Origin: Lachnospiraceae bacterium | GTDB taxonomy: Bacteria; Bacillota; Clostridia; Lachnospirales; Lachnospiraceae | Assembly (NCBI GenBank): GCA_021202715.1 | Contig: JAJQCL010000090.1 | Span: 1-14,669, forward strand | DNA length: 14,669 nucleotides | Reading direction: 5' to 3' | Part shown: positions 1-7,686 of the stretch, one piece after another | Layout of the letters: every line of letters starts with the position of its first letter | Position numbering within the stretch: position 1 is the stretch's first letter | Notes under the pieces: generated by a model | Seen by the model: only the letters and a program-made list of their open reading frames with translations | Told to the model about the DNA's origin: nothing | Database searches by the model: none | Position numbers and translations under genes: made by a program

Positions 1-162
1 GCGCTGTATGATCCCGACCTGATGCCGCAAGAGCTGGCACAGGCGCACAGGGAAAATGATCTTATCGTGGAAGAAATCTATGGTGTAGCCGGGCGGACCG
101 AAGAAGAGCAGTTGGTCGAGCTGCTGCGGAGGTTCCGGGAGAAGAGTGACGAGGGACGGTGA
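1..162 (+). CDS. C-terminal fragment of an MmeI/type IIG-like DNA methyltransferase
   Basis: The first base begins an open frame with no start in the window; it encodes 53 residues and ends at TGA (160-162). The visible part starts ALYDPDLMPQELAQAHREND and continues with an I-Y-G motif and a Glu/Leu-rich helix. This matches the conserved tail of MmeI-like class I SAM-dependent DNA methyltransferases (LYDP..MP..L..AH...D..V...YG), which pack modification, and often restriction, into one large polypeptide. The methyltransferase core (DPPY/NPPY) and any nuclease domain would lie to the left and cannot be seen. It could belong to an active restriction-modification enzyme or an orphan methylase. 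The family assignment rests only on this tail. A strong terminator follows 18 bases after the stop. Confidence 0.72.
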   Translation, partial: ALYDPDLMPQELAQAHRENDLIVEEIYGVAGRTEEEQLVELLRRFREKSDEGR

Positions 163-180
163 GACAGGAACAGGGAAGCA

Positions 181-223
181 AAAAGGGCTGTCGGAGAATG
201 GATTTCTCTGACAGCCCTTTTTG
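181..223. terminator. Bidirectional intrinsic terminator
   Basis: A 19-bp stem (181-199 with 205-223, one G-T pair) closes on the 5-base loop 200-204. The outer arms are AAAAAGGGCTGTC and GACAGCCCTTTTT, so each strand carries a T-run directly after a GC-rich stem. It ends the rightward methyltransferase gene and also lies about 40 bases past the stop of the leftward aroA-rsuA operon, so it probably serves both. Confidence 0.93.
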
Positions 224-259
224 CCAATGAATAATGGAACGGTTAAATATAAGCAGCTT

Positions 260-988
260 CTAAAATGATTTAGAAGAACCGGAGTGTTGTTTCAGGTCAG
301 AAATCTCCTCCGGCGTACATTTCCGATACGCACCGACCGCCAGATCCGGGTCCAGCTGCAGCGGCCCCATGGACAGTCTCTTCAGATACAGGACGCGGTA
401 GCCGAACGCGGCGAACATGCGCTTGACTTGGTGATAGCGCCCTTCGGTGATCGTGACCTGCACCTCGGATTCTTCTCCGGCACGCAGGATCACAAGCCCG
501 GCAGGCTGTGTCAGCTTTCCATCGCCAATGTTGAAGCCGAGACGGAACTGTTCTACATGCTCCGGCGTCACGCGTCCGCGGATGCGGGCAAAGTAGGTTT
601 TTTCTACATGATGCCGGGGCGAGAGCAGGCTCTGACAGAGCGGGCCGTCGTTGGTGATGAGAAGCAGTCCTTCGGTGTCCTTGTCGAGGCGTCCCACAGG
701 GAAGAGATCCTTGCGTCGGGGGGTCGGCAGCAGATCCAGCACTGTCTTCTCCCGGGCATCGGTCACGGCAGTCACTACGCCAGCCGGTTTGTTGAGCATA
801 TAGTATTCCTGTGCGGCATAGATGATCGGCGTACCGTCCACGCAGACGGCGTCCGTCTCCGGGGAGACCGCCGTCTCAGCCTGGCGCACCGTGATCCCGT
901 TGACCGTGACTGTGCCCCGTCGGCACCACTCGCGGATCTCCCGACGGGTGCCGACGCCCATCTCTGAGAGAAATCGATCTAATCTCAT
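260..988 (-). CDS. rsuA: RsuA/RluB-family rRNA pseudouridine synthase
   Basis: The 242-residue product isomerises a specific uridine in ribosomal RNA to pseudouridine. An N-terminal S4 RNA-binding domain (about residues 1-45, MRLDRFLSEMGVGTRREIRE) is followed by the catalytic domain with LNKPAG (65-70) and GRLDKDTEGLLLITNDG (99-115). D102 in the GRLD signature is the expected catalytic aspartate, the same number as in E. coli RsuA. VEKTYFARIRG and the GRYHQVKRM segment are also family-typical. Length and motifs favour the 16S U516 enzyme (RsuA), but RluB/RluE paralogues share these features, so the exact target is less certain than the family. The ATG at 988 has GGGGAGGA a few bases upstream. 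It lies 40 bases after aroA on the same strand, so the two are probably cotranscribed, ending at the hairpin 181-223. Confidence 0.93.
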   Translation of the reverse strand: MRLDRFLSEMGVGTRREIREWCRRGTVTVNGITVRQAETAVSPETDAVCVDGTPIIYAAQEYYMLNKPAGVVTAVTDAREKTVLDLLPTPRRKDLFPVGRLDKDTEGLLLITNDGPLCQSLLSPRHHVEKTYFARIRGRVTPEHVEQFRLGFNIGDGKLTQPAGLVILRAGEESEVQVTITEGRYHQVKRMFAAFGYRVLYLKRLSMGPLQLDPDLAVGAYRKCTPEEISDLKQHSGSSKSF

Positions 989-1028
989 ACAGTCCTCCCC
1001 ATTTCTGATAAAGCCGTCCCCTGCTCAA

Positions 1029-2333
1029 TTAAAATTCCTTCCCGTAATCCTGCCCGGCGTTCACCAGCGACTTCATGTCGATGTAGAAGCGGGGATAGGA
1101 GATGCTGACGCAGTCCTTGCGGGTGATGGTCGTCTCGCCCTCGCAGTTCAGGGAAGCCACGGAGAAGCTCATGGCGATGCGGTGATCGTTGGCGCTGTTG
1201 ATGACAGCGCCGTGCAAAGGCCGTCCGCCGCGGATGATCATACCGTCGTCCGTCTCCTCGACGTCCGCGCCCATCAGTTTCAGATTATCTACCATGATGC
1301 GGATGCGGTTCGATTCCTTCACCTTCAGCTCGGCGGCGTCGCGGATGATCGTGGTGCCTTTGGCATAGCAGGCCATGACGGCAATCACCGGAAGCTCGTC
1401 GATGAGCTTCGGAATGATCTCGCCCTGAATGGTGATGCCGTGCAGATCGGAGGCACGCACGACCAGATCCGCGGAGGGTTCTCCGTCCTGCGTGACATTT
1501 TCATACGTAATGTCGCCGCCCATTTCCCGGCAGACGGTGAGGATACCGGCCCGGGTCGGGTTGATTCCCACATTGCGCAGCACGATCTCGGAGCCGGGAA
1601 CGATGAGCGCCCCCGCCAGGAAGAAGGCGGCGGAGGAAATGTCGCCGGGAACGGTGATCTTCTGCGCATAGAGTTCCTCGGCGGGATAAATGGTCGCGGT
1701 GGTCCCCTCAGAGGTCACTTTCGCGCCGAAGGTTCCCAGCATCAGCTCCGTGTGGTTCCGGGACAGATAGGGCTCTGTCACCGAAGTAGGGCTGTCCGCC
1801 GTGAGTCCGGCCAGAAGGACGGCCGACTTCACCTGGGCAGAGGCCACCGGCGACTGGTAGTGGATCCCGTGCAGCTGTCTGCCGTTGATGCGCAGCGGCA
1901 GACAGTCGTTGCCCAATGTGGAACGGATGTCCGCACCCATCATGCTCAGAGGGCGTATGATGCGGTTCATGGGACGTTTTTTCAGGGAGGCGTCGCCGAC
2001 CAGACTGCAGGAAAAATTCTGCGCGGCCAGAATGCCGGAGATCAGACGGGTGGTCGTCCCGCTGTTGCCGCAGTCCAGAATGTGCGTGGGAGCCGTCAGG
2101 CCCCGGAGCCCGTTTCCGTGGACGTAGATGGTCGAGGGAGTCACTTCGGTATGAATCCCCATCTTCGTGAAGCAGGAGATGGTGGACAGACAGTCCGCCC
2201 CCCGCAGAAAATTTTCTATCTCTGTGACACCGTTCGCCAGTGCCCCGAACATGACGCTGCGGTGGGAGATGGATTTATCCCCCGGCACTGTGATCTCGCC
2301 GCGCAGGCCGTGTCTGCTGATCTCGTATTTCAT
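1029..2333 (-). CDS. aroA: 3-phosphoshikimate 1-carboxyvinyltransferase (EPSP synthase), class II type
   Basis: The 434-residue product joins shikimate-3-phosphate and phosphoenolpyruvate to give EPSP, the sixth step of the shikimate pathway to aromatic amino acids, in the cytoplasm. Expected motifs are present: GDKSISHR (18-25), DCGNSGTTTR (87-96), RPM (120-122), SAQVK (165-169), RNHTE (192-196), NPTR (258-261), IDELP with catalytic D312, KVKESNR with E340, and DHR (383-385). SAQxK, RxHxE and NxTR are the signatures used to define class II (Gram-positive/CP4-like) enzymes, which are often less glyphosate-sensitive. The glycine after GNS, where CP4 has alanine, is the ordinary residue, so tolerance cannot be inferred. 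Length is complete. AAGGAG lies about 11 bases before the ATG at 2333, and a good promoter lies about 80 bases upstream. No other aro gene is in the window. Confidence 0.97.
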   Translation of the reverse strand: MKYEISRHGLRGEITVPGDKSISHRSVMFGALANGVTEIENFLRGADCLSTISCFTKMGIHTEVTPSTIYVHGNGLRGLTAPTHILDCGNSGTTTRLISGILAAQNFSCSLVGDASLKKRPMNRIIRPLSMMGADIRSTLGNDCLPLRINGRQLHGIHYQSPVASAQVKSAVLLAGLTADSPTSVTEPYLSRNHTELMLGTFGAKVTSEGTTATIYPAEELYAQKITVPGDISSAAFFLAGALIVPGSEIVLRNVGINPTRAGILTVCREMGGDITYENVTQDGEPSADLVVRASDLHGITIQGEIIPKLIDELPVIAVMACYAKGTTIIRDAAELKVKESNRIRIMVDNLKLMGADVEETDDGMIIRGGRPLHGAVINSANDHRIAMSFSVASLNCEGETTITRKDCVSISYPRFYIDMKSLVNAGQDYGKEF

Positions 2334-2413
2334 GGTGTGCTTTTCTCCTTCAGGTTGTCCCTGTTCTCCCGAACCGGTCTGTCCGCGCCAGCGGTTCGCG
2401 TGAGTCAGAATAG

Positions 2414-2442
2414 AGTATACCGCCGGAAAGATGGATTTGCAA
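2414..2442 (-). promoter_or_regulatory. Sigma-A-type promoter of the aroA-rsuA operon
   Basis: Read on the minus strand, TTGCAA (2437-2442) and TATACT (2414-2419) are separated by exactly 17 bases. Transcription would start near 2407 and leave an untranslated leader of roughly 70 bases before aroA. No leader peptide or riboswitch was recognised in it. Confidence 0.72.
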
Positions 2443-2558
2443 CCGATTTCCGATGGATTCCGGCGGCGGAGGGGGGTACATGTTGGCAGATTTGGTCTGT
2501 TCGGGGGACCACAGAAATCATTTTGTTAAGAATTTTCACGAATCCGGCGTTTTTTCTC

Positions 2559-2587
2559 TTGTAATTTCGCACAATTTCTAGTAAGAT
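2559..2587 (+). promoter_or_regulatory. Sigma-A-type promoter of the EF-G-like gene
   Basis: TTGTAA (2559-2564) and TAAGAT (2582-2587) are 17 bases apart. The expected start near 2594 leaves about 45 bases before the ATG at 2639, with AGGAGG at 2625-2630. The divergent aroA promoter is about 120 bases away. The 305 bases between the two genes otherwise hold nothing recognisable. Confidence 0.68.
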
Positions 2588-2638
2588 GGTGACAGGGTTT
2601 TCCGGAACCAGGAAAACATCGGTTAGGAGGAGCAATTC

Positions 2639-4729
2639 ATGAACATTTATGAGACGAAAAACATTCGCAACGTTGCAATTCTCGGCCACGGCGGGTGCGG
2701 CAAGACGACGCTCGTGGAGGCGATGGCATATATTACCGGCATCACCACCCGCATGGGAAAGGTCGCCGACGGCAACACCATCAGTGACTTTGATAAAGAG
2801 GAGATCAAGCGCGGCTTCTCCATCGGCACATCTGTGATTCCCATCGAGCATAACGGCTGCAAGATCAATTTCTTTGATACCCCCGGTTATTTTGATTTTA
2901 CCGGTGAGGTGGAGGAGGCCCTCAGTGCCGCCGGAGCCGCGGTCATCGTGATCAACGCCAAGTCCGGCGTCGAGGTTGGCGTGCAGAAGGCCTGGGAGCT
3001 CTGCAACAAGTTCAATCTGCCCCGGCTGATCTTTGTCACCGGCATGGACGACGACAATGCCAGCTATAAGAATGTGGTGAATACCCTGCAGGTCATGTAC
3101 GGCTCCCGCATCGCGCCCTATCATCTGCCCATCCGTGAGAATGAGAAATTTGTGGGGTATGTCAATGTCGTGAAGATGAAGGGCCGCCGCTTTACCGAGA
3201 AGAGCGAGCATGTGGACTGCCCGATTCCGGAGTATTCCATGGAGAACCTGAATCAGGTGCGTGAGAAGCTGATGGAAGCCGTGGCGGAGACCAGCGAGGA
3301 GTACATGGACCGCTATTTCTCCGGCGAGGAATTTACATACGATGAGATTCGGAACGCCCTTCGTTCCAACGTCCGTACCTGTGATCTGGTGCCCGTGCTC
3401 ATCGGTACCGGCATCAACGGCAACGGCGCCCGGATGCTTCTGGAGATCATCGAGACCTACTTCCCGTCCCCGGCCGAGCGCTTCATCAGCGGTATCGATC
3501 AGAAGACGATGGAGCCTTACACGGCGGATTATGACTGCCACAAGCCGGAGGTCACGCTGAAGGTCTTCAAGACGCTGGTGGATCCCTTTATCGGCAAATA
3601 TTCTCTGTTCAAGGTCTGCTCCGGCATTCTGAAAGCGGATTCGACGCTGCTCAATGTCAATAAGGAGGTCGAGGAGAAGCTCGGCAAGCTGTATGTGCTG
3701 CGCGGCAAGGAAGCCATCGAGGTGAAGGAGCTGCACGCCGGCGATATCGGCGCGGTACAGAAGCTCACCGCGACCCAGACCGGAGACAGCCTGAGCGTCA
3801 AGAGCACGCCGGTCCTCTATCCCATTCCGGAGCTGTCGGTTCCTTATACCTGCAAAGCCTACCGGGCGAAGACCAAGGGCGAGGAGGACAAGGTCAACGC
3901 GGCATTGGTGAAGCTGCTGGATGAGGATCTGACCCTGCGTATGGTCAATGACAAGGAAAACCGCCAGCTGCTGCTCTACGGCATCGGTGATCAGCATCTG
4001 GAGATCGTGGTCAGCAAGGTGCTGTCCCGGTATAAAGTGGAGATGGAGCTTTACAAGCCCAAGGTGGCCTTCCGCGAGACGATCCGCGGCAAGGTGAAGG
4101 TGCAGGGCAAGCACAAGAAGCAGTCCGGCGGCCACGGCCAGTACGGCGACGTCACGATCGAGTTCGAACCCAGCGGCGATCTGGAGACGCCCTATGTCTT
4201 CGAGGAGAAGATCGTCGGCGGCGTGGTTCCCAAGAACTACTTCCCCGCGGTCGAGAAGGGCATTCAGGAAATGGTTACAAAGGGACCGCTGGCCGGATAT
4301 CCGATCGTGGGGCTGAAAGCGACGCTGGTTTTTGGTTCCTATCATCCTGTGGATTCCTCGGAGATGGCCTTCAAGCTGGCGACGATTTTGGCTGTAAAGA
4401 ATGCTTTCGCCGACCCGGCCAGCAAGCCGGTTCTTCTGGAACCGATTGCCACGCTGACCGTCAAGGTGCCTGATCGCTTCACCGGCGACATCATGGGAGA
4501 CCTGAACAAGCGCCGCGGCCGCGTTCTGGGCATGAACCCCGACCACAGCGGCAACCAGATCATCGAGGCGGATGTCCCCATGTCGGAGCTCGACGGCTAC
4601 AACACCGACCTGCGCTCCATGACCGGCGGTATCGGCAGCTTTGCCTACGAGTTCAGCCGCTATGAGCAGGCTCCTTCGGATGTTCAGCAGAAGGAGATCG
4701 AGGCGCGGGCAGCCTCTAAGGACGAGTAA
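2639..4729 (+). CDS. EF-G-like translational GTPase (FusA paralogue)
   Basis: The 696-residue protein has the full EF-G architecture: G domain (1 to about 280), domain II, domain III, domain IV with SGGHGQYG (496-503), and domain V. G1 is GHGGCGKTT (16-24), the switch I region reads DFDKEEIKRGFSI (50-62), and G3 is DTPG (80-83). The G4 motif, NKMD in canonical EF-G, reads TGMD (134-137), so the guanine-contacting Asn and the Lys are missing while the Asp remains. With the GHGG P-loop this places it in the EF-G-like branch rather than the main elongation factor. The gene stands alone, not beside rpsL/rpsG/tuf, which supports a paralogue. Canonical EF-G catalyses ribosomal translocation; the specific job of this branch (starvation, recycling or ribosome rescue) is not visible. 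AGGAGG sits 8 bases before ATG. Confidence 0.93.
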   Translation: MNIYETKNIRNVAILGHGGCGKTTLVEAMAYITGITTRMGKVADGNTISDFDKEEIKRGFSIGTSVIPIEHNGCKINFFDTPGYFDFTGEVEEALSAAGAAVIVINAKSGVEVGVQKAWELCNKFNLPRLIFVTGMDDDNASYKNVVNTLQVMYGSRIAPYHLPIRENEKFVGYVNVVKMKGRRFTEKSEHVDCPIPEYSMENLNQVREKLMEAVAETSEEYMDRYFSGEEFTYDEIRNALRSNVRTCDLVPVLIGTGINGNGARMLLEIIETYFPSPAERFISGIDQKTMEPYTADYDCHKPEVTLKVFKTLVDPFIGKYSLFKVCSGILKADSTLLNVNKEVEEKLGKLYVLRGKEAIEVKELHAGDIGAVQKLTATQTGDSLSVKSTPVLYPIPELSVPYTCKAYRAKTKGEEDKVNAALVKLLDEDLTLRMVNDKENRQLLLYGIGDQHLEIVVSKVLSRYKVEMELYKPKVAFRETIRGKVKVQGKHKKQSGGHGQYGDVTIEFEPSGDLETPYVFEEKIVGGVVPKNYFPAVEKGIQEMVTKGPLAGYPIVGLKATLVFGSYHPVDSSEMAFKLATILAVKNAFADPASKPVLLEPIATLTVKVPDRFTGDIMGDLNKRRGRVLGMNPDHSGNQIIEADVPMSELDGYNTDLRSMTGGIGSFAYEFSRYEQAPSDVQQKEIEARAASKDE

Positions 4730-4773
4730 ATTTATAACAGTTAATACCTTTCTACCGATGAGGGAGAAGAAGA

Positions 4774-4801
4774 GAACGCAGCGGTTTCGGCCGCTGCGTT
4801 C
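4774..4801 (+). terminator. Probable terminator of the EF-G-like gene
   Basis: An 11-bp perfect stem, GAACGCAGCGG (4774-4784) with CCGCTGCGTTC (4791-4801), closes on the loop TTTCGG. Only GGGTCTTG follows, so the U-tract is poor. The leuS promoter -35 box begins five bases after the stem. Termination may be incomplete. Confidence 0.6.
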
Positions 4802-4806
4802 GGGTC

Positions 4807-4835
4807 TTGACAAAATCCATTCCCCTGTTTACAAT
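4807..4835 (+). promoter_or_regulatory. Strong sigma-A promoter of the leuS T-box unit
   Basis: A consensus -35 TTGACA (4807-4812) and -10 TACAAT (4830-4835) are separated by 17 bases. Transcription would start near 4842, just before the T-box stem I. This is the best promoter match in the window. Confidence 0.88.
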
Positions 4836-4839
4836 ATGG

Positions 4840-5083
4840 AAAGATTTATGCGCTGATGAGGAGTAGTAAGCTGCAGCGCCCCGCTCAGAGAGCCGCCGGG
4901 AGGTGCAAGGCGGACGGGGAAGCGGCTGAACTGGCCTCGGAGCACTCTCCCGGAACCCTGTTTCGGAAGTAAGGGGGAGCGGCTGTTCCCGTTATCGAAC
5001 GTTGAGAGCACGGCCCGGCCGTGAAATAGAGTGGTACCGCGAATGACCCCGTTCGTCTCTATACATGAGAGGAACGGGGTCAT
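4840..5083 (+). promoter_or_regulatory. Leucine-specific T-box leader of leuS
   Basis: Stem I is well formed. GAGG (4858-4861) pairs with CCTC (4935-4938) below the specifier loop, and AGCTGC (4869-4874) with GCGGCT (4922-4927) above it. The loop carries AGTA (4862-4865) opposite GAA-CTG (4928-4933), so the specifier is the leucine codon CTG. AGAGAG (4887-4892) and the apical GGTGCAAGG hairpin (4893-4913) are typical. A stem III-like hairpin lies at 5009-5023. The T-box GAGTGGTACCGCGA (5029-5042) has TGGT, whose last base pairs with the A discriminator of tRNA-Leu. The antiterminator joins ATAGAG (5026-5031) to CTCTAT (5057-5062). The competing hairpin pairs ATGACCCCGTTC (5043-5054) with GAACGGGGTCAT (5072-5083). 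Uncharged tRNA-Leu should favour the antiterminator. Unusually, no U-tract follows the terminator stem. Confidence 0.95.
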
Positions 5084-5091
5084 GATGTGCA

Positions 5092-5176
5092 GGGGGGCGA
5101 AATGAGTGTTATGGCTTACGCCATACGCGCCCCGCGCCAAACGGATAGGAGTCTATCCGATTTTGCGGGCAACCGC
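5092..5176 (+). other. Extra structured leader segment between T-box and leuS
   Basis: About 110 bases separate the T-box terminator stem from the leuS start, far more than usual. GGGGCG (5094-5099) can pair with CGCCCC (5128-5133) around a TATGGC-TTAC-GCCATA hairpin (5110-5125). Next comes CGGATAG-GAGT-CTATCCG (5142-5159), followed by ATTTT, the nearest thing to a terminator U-tract. Then comes GCGG-GCAA-CCGC (5165-5176). It could hold the working terminator, be a remnant of a small palindromic insertion, or stabilise the mRNA. Pairings were found by eye. Confidence 0.5.
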
Positions 5177-5196
5177 TGTAAACAAGGAGAGCTGAG

Positions 5197-7605
5197 ATGA
5201 GCGAAGCGTACAATCCGAAATCGATTGAGAAGAAGTGGCAGAAGATCTGGGACAGGGAAAAAGCCTTTGCGGCCACCAATGATTACTCCAGACCCAAGAT
5301 GTACAATCTGGTGGAATTCCCCTACCCCTCGGGGCAGGGTCTGCATGTGGGTCATCCGAGACCCTATACGGCTCTGGATATCGTCTCCAGAAAGCGCCGG
5401 ATGCAGGGCTACAACGTCCTGTTCCCCATGGGTTGGGATGCGTTTGGCCTGCCCACAGAGAACTATGCGATCAAGAATAAGATCCATCCCAGGATCGTCA
5501 CGAAGAAGAATGTGGCCCGTTTCAAGGATCAGCTGAAGTCTCTGGGTTACTCCTTCGACTGGGACCGCGAGGTCAATACGACAGATCCGAACTATTATCA
5601 CTGGACCCAGTGGATCTTCCTGAAGCTCTTCAAGGCGGGGCTGGCCTACAAGACGGAGATGCCGATCAACTGGTGTACCTCCTGCAAGGTCGGTCTGGCC
5701 AATGAGGAGGTCGTGAACGGTGTCTGTGAGCGCTGCGGTTCGCCGGTCATCCGCAAGGCGCAGAGCCAGTGGATGCTGAAGATTACCGCCTACGCCGACA
5801 AGCTGATCGACGATCTGGACAAGGTGGATTACATCGAGCCGGTCAAGATCTCGCAGAGAAACTGGATCGGCCGCTCCCACGGTGCGGAGGTGGATTTCCA
5901 GCTGACCGGGAAGGAAGAGAAGCTACGTATTTATACGACCCGCCCCGACACTCTGTTCGGCGTGACCTACATGGTGCTCTCCCCGGAGCATCCCTACATC
6001 GATCAGTTCAAAGATGAAATCCGCAACTGGGACGACGTGGTCGCCTACCGCGAGATGGCGGCGCGGAAATCCGATTTCGAGCGGACCGAGCTGGCCAAGG
6101 ACAAGACCGGCGTGTGCATCGACGGTCTGACCGCGATCAATCCGGTCAACGGCACCGAGATTCCGATCTGGATTTCCGATTACGTCCTCATGTCCTACGG
6201 GACCGGCGCGATCATGGCCGTACCCGGTCATGATGAGAGAGACTGGGAATTCGCGAAGAAATTTGATTTGCCGATCATCGAGGTCATCGCCGGCGGCAAT
6301 GTGCAGGAGGCGGCCTTCACGGATGTCGCCACCGGTACGCTGGTGAATTCCGGCTTCCTTACCGGTCTTTCTGTGGAGGAAGCGAAGAAAGCGATCATCG
6401 ACTGGCTGGCGGAGAGAAAGCAGGGGACTCCCAAGACCAACTTCAAACTCCGTGACTGGGTGTTCTCCCGTCAGAGATACTGGGGTGAGCCCATCCCGAT
6501 CGTGAAATGCGAGAAGTGCGGCTATGTACCGATTCCCGAAGAGGAGCTTCCGCTGGAGCTGCCCGACGTGGAAAGCTATATGCCCACGGACAACGGCGAG
6601 TCGCCGCTGGCGGCTATGACCGACTGGGTGAACACCACCTGCCCCTGCTGCGGCGGTCCGGCAAAACGTGAGACGGACACCATGCCTCAGTGGGCCGGTT
6701 CCTCCTGGTACTATCTGCGCTACACGGACCCTCACAACGACGAGTGTCTGGCGAGCCCGGAGGCGCTGAAATACTGGCTGCCCGTGGACTGGTACAACGG
6801 CGGCATGGAGCACACCACGCTCCACCTGCTTTATTCCCGGTTCTGGCATAAGTTCCTCTATGCTCAGGGCGTGGTACCGACGCCGGCGCCTTACCAGAAG
6901 AGAACCTCCCACGGAATGATTCTCGGCGAAAACGGCGAGAAGATGAGCAAATCCCGCGGCAATGTCATCAACCCGGACGACATCGTGAATGAGTTCGGCG
7001 CCGATACACTGCGGACGTATGAGATGTTCATCGGTGCGTTCGACCTGGCCGCTTCCTGGTCCAACGACGGCGGCAAGGGCTGCCGCCGCTTCCTGGAACG
7101 TGTGTGGAAGCTGCAGGATATCGTAGGAGACGGCGAGGGAATCAGTCCGAAGCTTGAGACCCTGATCCACCAGACGATCAAGAAGGTGAGCAGCGACTAC
7201 GAGGAGATGAAGTACAACACCGGAATCGCTGCCATGATGAACCTGGTCAATGAGTTCTACAAGGCCGGGAAGATCACGAAGGAGGATTACCGCATCCTGC
7301 TGGTTCTCCTGAACCCGGTCGCCCCGCACATCACCGAGGAGCTCTGGGAGATCGAGGGCTACGGCGGATACCTGTATCAGACCAGCTGGCCGGAGTACGA
7401 CGAGGCCAAGACCGTAGAGAAAATGGCGGAGATCGCCGTGCAGGTCAACGGCAAGATCCGTGGGAAGATCACGCTGCCTGTGGATCTCTCCAAAGAGGAC
7501 GCGCTGGCTGCCGGCCGTGAGGCCGTGGCGGACCGCCTGACCGGAACGATCGTCAAGGAGATCTACGTACCCGGACGCCTGATCAATTTTGTACAGAAAA
7601 ACTGA
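5197..7605 (+). CDS. leuS: Leucyl-tRNA synthetase
   Basis: The 802-residue class I aminoacyl-tRNA synthetase charges tRNA-Leu with leucine in the cytoplasm. The catalytic signatures are HVGH (50-53) and KMSKS (582-586). The CP1 editing domain carries TTRPDT (247-252) and AVPGHDERD with D346, matching the conserved editing aspartate (E. coli D345), so removal of mischarged amino acids should be intact. There are two four-Cys sets: C160/C163 with C177/C180 in the ZN1 region, and C438/C441 with C482/C485 beyond the editing domain. The tail has the expected anticodon-binding helices and the C-terminal VNGKIRGKI region. Length is normal for a bacterial enzyme. AAGGAG (5184-5189) lies 7 bases before the ATG. 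Expression is placed under leucine-tRNA sensing by the T-box leader. Confidence 0.98.
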   Translation: MSEAYNPKSIEKKWQKIWDREKAFAATNDYSRPKMYNLVEFPYPSGQGLHVGHPRPYTALDIVSRKRRMQGYNVLFPMGWDAFGLPTENYAIKNKIHPRIVTKKNVARFKDQLKSLGYSFDWDREVNTTDPNYYHWTQWIFLKLFKAGLAYKTEMPINWCTSCKVGLANEEVVNGVCERCGSPVIRKAQSQWMLKITAYADKLIDDLDKVDYIEPVKISQRNWIGRSHGAEVDFQLTGKEEKLRIYTTRPDTLFGVTYMVLSPEHPYIDQFKDEIRNWDDVVAYREMAARKSDFERTELAKDKTGVCIDGLTAINPVNGTEIPIWISDYVLMSYGTGAIMAVPGHDERDWEFAKKFDLPIIEVIAGGNVQEAAFTDVATGTLVNSGFLTGLSVEEAKKAIIDWLAERKQGTPKTNFKLRDWVFSRQRYWGEPIPIVKCEKCGYVPIPEEELPLELPDVESYMPTDNGESPLAAMTDWVNTTCPCCGGPAKRETDTMPQWAGSSWYYLRYTDPHNDECLASPEALKYWLPVDWYNGGMEHTTLHLLYSRFWHKFLYAQGVVPTPAPYQKRTSHGMILGENGEKMSKSRGNVINPDDIVNEFGADTLRTYEMFIGAFDLAASWSNDGGKGCRRFLERVWKLQDIVGDGEGISPKLETLIHQTIKKVSSDYEEMKYNTGIAAMMNLVNEFYKAGKITKEDYRILLVLLNPVAPHITEELWEIEGYGGYLYQTSWPEYDEAKTVEKMAEIAVQVNGKIRGKITLPVDLSKEDALAAGREAVADRLTGTIVKEIYVPGRLINFVQKN

Positions 7606-7686
7606 TCTTCTGTAAGACAGCATGCCGATCCTGCAGAGACGGAACATGCATGACCGTTCGACACCTGACGATAGGGAGGTAACTTG

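Noticed and set aside
822..2564. Plus-strand open frame of 580 codons
   Set aside because: It is antisense to aroA and part of rsuA, both of which have clear family motifs; composition is His/Gln/Arg-rich and no domain is recognisable.
2405..4813. Minus-strand open frame of 802 codons
   Set aside because: It lies antisense to the EF-G-like gene, has low-complexity Leu/His/Asp-rich composition, no motif and no ribosome binding site. It is a by-product of GC-rich codon use in the real gene.
4936..4938. CTC as the T-box specifier codon
   Set aside because: It pairs with GAGG (4858-4861) in the stem below the specifier loop, and CTG at 4931-4933 sits in the correct place after GAA.
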